A stretch of 64,000 bases of DNA from Gynurincola endophyticus (GTDB lineage: Bacteria; Bacteroidota; Bacteroidia; Chitinophagales; Chitinophagaceae): positions 434,001 to 498,000 of the forward strand of contig NZ_RCWL01000002.1 of the NCBI RefSeq assembly GCF_003991195.1. Reading direction: 5' to 3'. Below are positions 55,701 to 62,099 of this stretch, piece after piece. The first letter of the stretch is position 1, and every line of letters begins with the position of its first letter. The position numbers and the translations under genes were made by a program. The notes below the pieces were generated by a model. It saw only the letters and a list, made by a program, of their open reading frames with translations, was not told the DNA's origin and ran no database searches.

Positions 55701-56207
55701 TTTTTTCTGTTGGCCATAACCCACAATTACGACTTGTTCCAGATCTTGTTTCAGCTCATCTATTTCTAATATAAGAGCCAGCTGCTGTCTGTTTTCTGCA
55801 AGGAAATATTTTTCTTTAAATCCTATTGCTGTTACCACAATAGAATCTTTTGCAGAAACTACTTCGATAGAAAACTCTCCCGCTTCATTGGTAGCAACGC
55901 CTTTAGACAAAGCATAATTAAAAACAGAAGCTCCGGAAATCGGTTCATTTTTCTGATTACGAACAGAACCTTTAATAATTCTGGAAATACGGTTTCCCTG
56001 AAATAAACCGTTAGATTCATCATAAATGATCATTGCTTCTTCAGAAGCAGTATTCATATTGAAGCTCATCCCACCCTTTTCGATGCTGCCCATAGCTACA
56101 CCTTCTAATGAAAAAAGCAAAACAAAGCAAATAGTTAAATTCATTAACAGTGTTAGTTTGGCAATTGAGGAACCGGGAAATAGCTTGGCAAGCCGAAGCT
56201 TTTTCAT
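52773..56207 (-). CDS. SusC-like TonB-dependent receptor 1
   Basis: A 1144-residue outer-membrane importer. A long N-terminus (signal region to about 40, then a short linker) precedes a CarboxypepD_reg domain (about 77-155: GSVRNQKNEPISGASVF ...), a TonB-box-like region (LEQVVIVGYGQQKKESVTAAI), the plug with NALAGRLSGLTAIQSSGKPG and YEIETISLLKDASATAVYG, and the barrel ending in YPLTRTYNLGVNVNF. It imports the PUL substrate with SusD 1. A 519-bp gap with a perfect palindrome separates it from the GH5 gene. Confidence 0.95.
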   Translation of the reverse strand: MKKLRLAKLFPGSSIAKLTLLMNLTICFVLLFSLEGVAMGSIEKGGMSFNMNTASEEAMIIYDESNGLFQGNRISRIIKGSVRNQKNEPISGASVFNYALSKGVATNEAGEFSIEVVSAKDSIVVTAIGFKEKYFLAENRQQLALILEIDELKQDLEQVVIVGYGQQKKESVTAAISTLSAEELVQSPVANISNALAGRLSGLTAIQSSGKPGADASTLYIRGVGTYTDQTAPLIMIDGVARDSYNDIDPYEIETISLLKDASATAVYGVRGANGVILITTKRGKEGAPRISLSAQTAQSEFTRKPNFVNSYEYAMLQNEKSFQSYWINHAKDPDIQTWNDFLVKREANWVREASIYYTPEQLMYYKNAHTPTLENGDRNPYYNPYFYPDVDWTKLIFKNFAPQSQANANITGGTGSLKYFLSLGYLTQGGLFKTDYMPFSDEMDFRKDRYNLRGNFDFDVNKNFRISVDVGTQFVNISGMDNDGYIWEKRIMWSTPLSSPGLIDGKFVVPYSNPQTSLNPLYEIASSNNYNLTSNSTLNSTIRLSHKLDFITQGLSVNVRGAYDSYFSSRSGGRYTPVFYGISQNPNGDVLDPIFSLMRAETPPERWSDWYNGKWRKIYGEFTLNYSRTFDNKHAVSGLLLYNMEKLFNPYLMYNLPKAYVGSAARFTYGYRGKYLAEFNMGYNGSENFPEGKRFGFLPAYSMGWVVSNESFFPQIDLISFLKIRGSLGKVGNDNIGGARYLYLPDVWTYGGSGYPYMGYSFGTLNDRVTLQGVQEGTLGNPNVTWEVATKANIGFEVKMLNNRLSLTYDFFNEKRGQILSYRGTVAGIVQASLPPYNLGSVKNWGNEFELTYRDMLSSKFDYWVKGNLSTNNNKILFSDEAIAKGLEYQATTGRPIGQGLYLQANGLYTSWSDLYAIDGNGDPILSQPVAALNKDGHTYTNQAGDIVYQKDLGYGGVAVQPGEVRLVDINEDGVVNEKDFIRTGNTMIPKVSYGLSFGFNWNGFDLSVLFQGVSGAARYSMSQLHFNKQESLFDVDLNRFTQERYNNGERIDFPIAAYNHAGAENTFFLKNTSYTRLKNMEIGYTFKPAFLKKMGVGSARVYANGNNLYTWSPNEIWGDPENLAYIGYPLTRTYNLGVNVNF

Positions 56208-56726
56208 ATTTTTTCAAGTATTAAGTGAATAAAGTTGCCTTTTCGACAATTATTACAATCCATGTAACGAGGAATTATTCATTCCATGTTTAATTTTCTA
56301 ATGGCATTCAAGCAGTCATAAAATTGTTTTGGTTTTTTAGAGTTTAAGAAATTTTTTCATCCGTCTATTCTTAATGTTTATTGTATTTATCTGTTACCAA
56401 GGGTAAATCATCTAACCGAACGTATATTTAAAAAGAAGGTAAATCTGTGTAAGATATATAGAGGTATAGCCCGAATAAAGCCAGGTTTTCTTCAAATAAC
56501 CAGGCGATTTTTTCACACCGGAAGAAGTTATAAATAAATGAATACAGGTAAAATCATTGAAATAACCTGCAAGAGGTGAGGTACCATCGGATAAATTATC
56601 CGATGGTATATTTTTCTCTTTATAATCATGTAAAGCAATATGCTCACTAAAATATTGAAGCCTTTTTAACTTCATATGGCAATCGGTTTTGGCTAAGTAT
56701 CAGCAGTAACAACAATCAATACGTTC
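56208..56726. other. 519-bp gap upstream of SusC 1
   Basis: This AT-rich gap lies between the GH5 gene (transcribed leftward) and SusC 1. It holds a perfect 13-bp palindrome (56582-56608) and probably the SusC promoter, though no convincing TTG/TAnnTTTG pair is visible. An 87-codon minus-strand ORF here (56412-56675) has no family resemblance and is not called. Confidence 0.5.
56582..56608. promoter_or_regulatory. Perfect 13-bp palindrome, candidate operator for SusC 1
   Basis: TACCATCGGATAA (56582-56594) and TTATCCGATGGTA (56596-56608) are exact inverse complements around one A. It lies 375 bp upstream of SusC 1. A near-copy of one half, TTACCCGATGGTT, lies upstream of the GH5 gene at 58536-58548 (two differences in 13). 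As a terminator it lacks a usable T-run for the minus-strand GH5 transcript. Confidence 0.5.
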
Positions 56727-58466
56727 CTAATCTTTTGAAACTTTTATTGCAGATAGATCAAATCCACCTTTTTTCACTAACACTTTCAATCGTACTATTC
56801 CTTTTCTGAGTTTTACTTTATTTGTTTTTACATCCGTCCATGTAGCAGTTTCCGGTATTACAATTTCATCTACCAATATTTTTTCATTTCCCATCAGTGT
56901 TATTCTTCCTGCTGTATCAGATCTGGTAGTGAACGAAAAAGAATAATTACCAGTTTTTTTAACAGTCAGAGTGTAGAGTAACCATTCTTCATCTTCAACA
57001 GACCCGACATAGAAATTATTTCCGTCTGCATAAATATCAACTCCGTCGTTTCTATACCTGCGGCCTTTGTTGCCATCAGTATTTACTCCCGGAGTATATT
57101 GATAGCGGGAAGAATCTTTATCGTAGTAGGCGACTCTCTGACGACCGAGGTCATAATCAACTGCGTTTATTGATAATATGCCAGTTTTTATGGTATGTTC
57201 TTTAAAAGGAATAGCTTCCAGCGAATGAACTTGTCTGAACATTGCATCTGCAACATCTTTATGAAATACATTTTGCGCCAGTTCCACATTATGTAAAAAC
57301 TCCTGTAGAATGGCCCATGCTTCTTTTTCATTTAGCTTCTCTCCTCTTCCAGACCAATCAGCCAGTAAACGACTATACCCTTCAGGTTGTTTAATTTCAT
57401 AGGAATTATTCAGTCCCATTTTCTTATGTTGCCACCAGGCCCAGCCAATATTGTTTTTTTCCATCAGTTCGATTGCTTCCGTAAACCAGGTATTAAAGTT
57501 TTCTCCTGACTCACCTAACCAGAGTGGTACATTGTATTGATCTCTGAGGTCAAGGAAGTATTTAATCGTTTGCTGATCATTAAAATTTCCGTATTTATGA
57601 AAACTTACGGCAGTATTATTATCCCATAAAGGGAAAATGCCGCGGTAGTTATTACCAAATCCATTACCCTCTATGAAAATCAGGTGGTTTTGATCCACTT
57701 CTCTGATAGCAGCCGTGATATCTACCATTAATTTTCGGAGAGGGATATTGCGTTTTTCTTCAGTGCCTCTGATATCCTTCGGATCATCAAAGCCCCAGTT
57801 AGGTTCATTAATAATATCGTAAGCGCCGATCCATGGTTCATTGGCGTAACGCTTAGCCAACTGTTTCCATAGTGCTATTGTTTTTTGAAGATTGGCTTCA
57901 CTATCCCATAAAGATGGTTTATTCGGATCGCGATCTGAGATAGCGAGATCATTACCCTGGCCACCCGGAGCCGCGTGTAAATCTAAAATCAAATAGATTT
58001 TGTTTTGTTTACACCAATTCAATAAACTGTCTGTAAGTGCGAATCCTTCTTCCAACCAGGTTTGCTGGCCGTCTACCGGTTCTTTTTCTACCGGTAAAGT
58101 GTATAAAGCGTAATGCATTGGTAAACGGATAGAATTGAACCCCAAAGCAGCTAATGCATCAATATCTTTTTTTGTAGTATGTTTCAGTAACCATTCTTTA
58201 TAAAACTGTGCGGCTTTCTCTTCTCCCACGGAAGCTGCTATTTTTTCTCGGATGCGGTATTGCTGACCAAGAAAGCTCAAATGATACATATAACCTTCCT
58301 GCAACATCCAGCCCCCTAACCCCATTCCTCTCAGAATAATTTCTTCACCGGTACCCGTTACAATCTTTTTTCCATCAGCTCTCAGAAATCCCTGAGCCGA
58401 TGTTTCCAGCATTCCGAGTAAACTAATTCCTACCAACAAAAGACCTTTTCTAATAATATTTTTCAT
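56727..58466 (-). CDS. GH5 glycoside hydrolase with C-terminal carbohydrate-binding-like domain
   Basis: A 579-residue secreted enzyme (signal MKNIIRKGLLLVGISLLGML ending in SAQ). The GH5 barrel (about 30-390) has the acid/base Glu221 in IINEPNWGF, nucleophile Glu319 in LWLGESGEN, and LDLHAAPGGQ. The C-terminal domain (about 430-579) looks like a CBM6-type jelly-roll (VEDEEWLLYTLTVKKTGNYS ... GGFDLSAIKVSKD). The substrate is probably a beta-glucan; subfamily unknown. It lies upstream of SusC 1 in the same orientation and has its own upstream region. Confidence 0.92.
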   Translation of the reverse strand: MKNIIRKGLLLVGISLLGMLETSAQGFLRADGKKIVTGTGEEIILRGMGLGGWMLQEGYMYHLSFLGQQYRIREKIAASVGEEKAAQFYKEWLLKHTTKKDIDALAALGFNSIRLPMHYALYTLPVEKEPVDGQQTWLEEGFALTDSLLNWCKQNKIYLILDLHAAPGGQGNDLAISDRDPNKPSLWDSEANLQKTIALWKQLAKRYANEPWIGAYDIINEPNWGFDDPKDIRGTEEKRNIPLRKLMVDITAAIREVDQNHLIFIEGNGFGNNYRGIFPLWDNNTAVSFHKYGNFNDQQTIKYFLDLRDQYNVPLWLGESGENFNTWFTEAIELMEKNNIGWAWWQHKKMGLNNSYEIKQPEGYSRLLADWSGRGEKLNEKEAWAILQEFLHNVELAQNVFHKDVADAMFRQVHSLEAIPFKEHTIKTGILSINAVDYDLGRQRVAYYDKDSSRYQYTPGVNTDGNKGRRYRNDGVDIYADGNNFYVGSVEDEEWLLYTLTVKKTGNYSFSFTTRSDTAGRITLMGNEKILVDEIVIPETATWTDVKTNKVKLRKGIVRLKVLVKKGGFDLSAIKVSKD

Positions 58467-58999
58467 ATCAGCAATTTTTCATTGAACCTTACTTCCGGAC
58501 AACCGCCGTCAGTTTTTAGTAAATGTTGAAGCAGGTTACCCGATGGTTTTTTACTACTTCAAGAATTGATTTTTAAATACCGGCTATCGATAATTTTCTC
58601 AGGTTGTAGCTTATTCAAAAATGCACCAAGAGCCTTTAACATTTCTTTATGATAGCAAATTTGCACTTATCCTACCCGCATTCCAAAAAAACAACTACGT
58701 CAAAAATGCTTCATTTTAAAAAATAAATATTGATAATCAATTATTTAAATTACTACAATGAGTTAACCATTATACGCCACACCTACGCAAATGAGATTTC
58801 GCTAAAAAGTATCGAATAAATAATAAGGAGTCTTATCTGAATAATTGCATGGTAAGATCTGAACTGTAACAGATCAATGAATAATTACATATATGTCTAA
58901 AGCCAGTATATATAAATAATATATGATTCATCCTTTGCAGCATAAAACACGACAAGGTTATTCAACAGTAACCGGTAAAAAGTAGATTGTGCAATAAAA
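58467..58999. other. Regulatory gap upstream of the GH5 gene
   Basis: About 530 bp between the regulator gene end and GH5 holds no ORF I can support. It contains a half-palindrome (58536-58548) related to the SusC-upstream palindrome. The remainder is AT-rich with no RNA motif recognised. Confidence 0.45.
58536..58548. promoter_or_regulatory. Half-site related to the SusC-upstream palindrome
   Basis: TTACCCGATGGTT matches the TTATCCGATGGTA arm of the palindrome at 56596-56608 at 11 of 13 positions and lies about 70 bp upstream of the GH5 start. Possible shared operator half-site. Confidence 0.35.
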
Positions 59000-59007
59000 G
59001 TGGAGAT

Positions 59008-61902
59008 TTATTCCTTTCCCTGTAAACCAATCAGGAAATCTGCCAGGTTAGTATCTCCAGGCAACGATAATTTTTTACGCAAGCGGAATCTGGCAGTTTC
59101 GACTCCCCTTACTGAAATATTCATGAGCTGTGCTATTTCTTTGGTAGAAATATTCAGTTTAAGGTATGCGCATAGTTTCAGGTCATTGCCCGATAAAGAA
59201 GGGAAGGCTGCTTTTAAATTCTGGAGATAATTATTATGAACCTTATCAAAATGGACCGCAAACTGCTCCCATTCGTGTTGATTATCCAGTTCTTTATCAA
59301 TTGTTTTGATGATTTTTTGAAACTCTTTTCCCGATTTCTCGGTATCAGTCATTTGTTTATAAGATTGTAAACTTTCTTTCAGCATCGACATTACCTCAAC
59401 CTTTCGAACAAGATTCATGGCTGAAGAGGCCATTTCTTTATTTTTATGGTCAAGCTCTACCTGCAATTTCTCGTTGGTTAATTCAACGATTTTTTTCTCA
59501 TTTTCCTGTACTTCCAGCTGATGCTGCAAAGTGAGGTTCCGTTGTTTTTCTTCATGTTCATGTTGCTGTTGCAATAACCTTTTGTGTTGCTGTTTAAAAT
59601 GCTGTTGCTGCTGGTAATTTAATATCAGGAAGAGTAATCCCACACCAGATAATACATACACAAGAATTGCCCACCATGATTTATACCAGGGTGGCAGAAT
59701 CTCAAAACTATAAGAAGCGGTTAAGGACTCTTCATTTCCATAACGGCATTTAACATGAAACGTATAACTTCCCGCAGGTAAGTTAGCAAACTCTTTATCT
59801 GTTTTGATACCCCACGCCGACCATTGTTTATCAAAGCCCTCTAAATAATAGCTATACTCAATATCGCCGGGATGGCTGTATTCGACTGCTGCAAAACTCA
59901 GGTAAATGCCAGCTTTATTAAACTGGATGGCTGGTTTACTGATATTTTCACCGTATCCTCCGTAAAACAAACTATCGTTTCCGTCAACTAATGTTTTTAA
60001 GCTTCTGATCAAGACTTTGGGTTTGTTTTCATCTCCTATATATGAGGCCAGGTTCAGATGGAAGAAACCTTTTTCTGCAGCAATAATTACATTACTGCTG
60101 TCTAGCACATTGATATGTTCAAAGTTGAAAGTAAACTTATTCTCCAGTTCACGGAAGTAAGTTAGTTTGGAGAAATTCTGACTTTTTGCTACTACCCCGA
60201 TTCTTTTATCCTGTGTAAACCAGATATTTCCATAGCGGTCTTCCATCAGATAACTGACGAGTTCTCCCTTAAATATATTCTGATAAAATTCTGATTTCAC
60301 GAAATGGTCATTTTCTTCATTGAATTCAAAAATGCCGTTTTCATTTGTCAGCACCAGTTTATCTCTTATTTTAAAAATTCTATTGTGATTATTACTGATA
60401 ATGCCCTGTTTATCCAGGTACTGCCGGCTTACCAGTTGTTTATTGTCGTCTTCGATAACACGAAACAGTCCGCGGTAGGGATGCCCCACCCAGATTACTC
60501 CATTGTATTGAACAATAAAGCGCGCTGATTCGGTATATACGATTTGTTTTACCTTAGGCAAGCCCACTGACATGTCGAAAAAGCTAACGCTATTGTAAGT
60601 TCCGGCTATTGCTGTATTGTTAACGTTGTTTTCATAAGATTGAAAGCCCCAGTAGCCGATGCGCATATCAAGTAATTCGGCTGTTTCCTGATTAACATAA
60701 TAGGCAGCGGCAGCGTGTGCGATCAGTAGTTTATCATCTACTACAGATAAGCCCCAGATTTCACCTTTTGAGTTTTTCACCAGCTTAAATTGCCCTCTCT
60801 CTCTACTAAAATCACCTTCCTTTTTCAAAGGGGTAAAATAAACTCCCGCAGACGTTCCCAGGTAAAGATTTCCTTTGTGATATACCGAAGCATAGCCTGT
60901 ATTATGGTTTTCCTTTTCAGGAAAAATATGCTTCACAGCATCGTTATAAGCTACGAGATCAATACCATTGTCCAGCCCCAGCCAAAGGTTACCTTTATCG
61001 TCACTCATGATAGAGAGTGTATTCTGACTTTGTAACCCTTCATTTTTAGTAATTCTTTCTACCAGATTTCCTTTGGTATCTACAATATAACAACCGCCTA
61101 AGCGCGTAGCCAATGCAATATTTTTATTAGGCAATAATAAAACCTGATAAATAATTTTAGAAGAGATTTCGTTCAATACCGGGGAACTAAAGGGCCTCAA
61201 CCCTTTCTGATCAAGTATGAACGCTCCGAATTGAGAAGTAGCTATTAATAAAGAATCTTTGTTCAATGATAAAACAGAACGAACAACAGCACCTTTCGGT
61301 AAATCGTTGCCCCAGCGTACCGGAACCCAGTTGTCTTTCTCATATTCAACGATTCCCTTATCGGCATCATGTGCATATATTTTATCCCCTGCTTCTCCTA
61401 AAAAAGACCAATAGGTACCAGGATAAACAATGATTTTATCTTTCTTTAAGTGAAGAATCTTTGCGTTGACTCTAAAAAACACGTCTTCACCACTTTTACA
61501 AATATTCCATACATCTGCAAAAGTATTATGACTGGCGGGTACCAGCTGATTTAACGTATGGTATTGCAGGCGTCCGTTTTCATCAGATTCGAAATAACCG
61601 ATTTCACCTTGTCCGCCTACAAAAATCTTCCCGTCTTCGTCTACCATTACAGAATGTAATCCGGTACCGTTCGGTAATTTATACACTTCCCATCGCACAC
61701 CATCAAAAGTGAGCATTCCGTCATTATTGGCGAAATACATAATCCCTCTTTTATCCTGAGTGATGTCCCAGTTCTGATTACCGGCATTATATATTTCCTT
61801 GGTATAGTTAACGATTGAGGGGGTTCCAATAATATCCTGCGCAGCAACAGTAGTTGCTCCGGCAAATAACAGGCAGATCAAACAAATAAAGCAGTTTCGC
61901 AT
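59008..61902 (-). CDS. PUL regulator: sensor beta-propeller, triple-Y domain and LuxR-type HTH
   Basis: A 964-residue one-component-type regulator. ATG 61902 (MRNCFICLICLLFAGATTVAAQ) opens the signal peptide; the upstream in-frame TTG (61962) is better read as the -33 element of a promoter (TTG, 19 bp, TACTTTTA). Two-component-propeller repeats occupy about 25-680, then a Y_Y_Y domain (SYYLEGFDKQWSAWG), one membrane helix (WWAILVYVLSGVGLLFLILNY), a long Gln/Glu-rich coiled coil, and a C-terminal LuxR HTH (LNISTKEIAQLMNISVRGVETARFRLRKKL). There is no histidine kinase or receiver domain, so a periplasmic signal would reach DNA directly through a membrane-bound protein. It likely controls the PUL. 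Confidence 0.88.
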   Translation of the reverse strand: MRNCFICLICLLFAGATTVAAQDIIGTPSIVNYTKEIYNAGNQNWDITQDKRGIMYFANNDGMLTFDGVRWEVYKLPNGTGLHSVMVDEDGKIFVGGQGEIGYFESDENGRLQYHTLNQLVPASHNTFADVWNICKSGEDVFFRVNAKILHLKKDKIIVYPGTYWSFLGEAGDKIYAHDADKGIVEYEKDNWVPVRWGNDLPKGAVVRSVLSLNKDSLLIATSQFGAFILDQKGLRPFSSPVLNEISSKIIYQVLLLPNKNIALATRLGGCYIVDTKGNLVERITKNEGLQSQNTLSIMSDDKGNLWLGLDNGIDLVAYNDAVKHIFPEKENHNTGYASVYHKGNLYLGTSAGVYFTPLKKEGDFSRERGQFKLVKNSKGEIWGLSVVDDKLLIAHAAAAYYVNQETAELLDMRIGYWGFQSYENNVNNTAIAGTYNSVSFFDMSVGLPKVKQIVYTESARFIVQYNGVIWVGHPYRGLFRVIEDDNKQLVSRQYLDKQGIISNNHNRIFKIRDKLVLTNENGIFEFNEENDHFVKSEFYQNIFKGELVSYLMEDRYGNIWFTQDKRIGVVAKSQNFSKLTYFRELENKFTFNFEHINVLDSSNVIIAAEKGFFHLNLASYIGDENKPKVLIRSLKTLVDGNDSLFYGGYGENISKPAIQFNKAGIYLSFAAVEYSHPGDIEYSYYLEGFDKQWSAWGIKTDKEFANLPAGSYTFHVKCRYGNEESLTASYSFEILPPWYKSWWAILVYVLSGVGLLFLILNYQQQQHFKQQHKRLLQQQHEHEEKQRNLTLQHQLEVQENEKKIVELTNEKLQVELDHKNKEMASSAMNLVRKVEVMSMLKESLQSYKQMTDTEKSGKEFQKIIKTIDKELDNQHEWEQFAVHFDKVHNNYLQNLKAAFPSLSGNDLKLCAYLKLNISTKEIAQLMNISVRGVETARFRLRKKLSLPGDTNLADFLIGLQGKE

Positions 61903-62042
61903 GACAAGGTTCACTATATGTATCGTTGATCGTAAAAGTATCCATTTCCTGAAATTATCCAAGCGTATTTTTAAAGAGTTGATTTTTTTTATGCTCTTTC
62001 AGCATATCTCTCTTATATTCATTTTACTGAAAGAATATAGCT

Positions 62043-62079
62043 AAAAAACCTGCCAATCATAAAGATTGACAGGTTTTTT
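62043..62079. terminator. Terminator downstream of the GH20 gene
   Basis: AAAAAACCTGCCAATC (62043-62058) pairs with GATTGACAGGTTTTTT (62064-62079), loop of five, with one C-A mismatch; T-run on the minus strand side. It separates GH20 from the regulator gene. Confidence 0.85.
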
Positions 62080-62099
62080 AATTTTATTGCTTTATATTT

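Noticed and set aside
56412-56675. 87-codon minus-strand ORF upstream of SusC 1
   Set aside because: No recognisable motif, codon pattern unlike neighbours, and it runs through the perfect palindrome; likely chance.
61903-61962. TTG start extending the PUL regulator by 20 residues
   Set aside because: The ATG at 61902 starts a clean signal peptide, and the TTG with TACTTTTA 19 bp later looks like a promoter.
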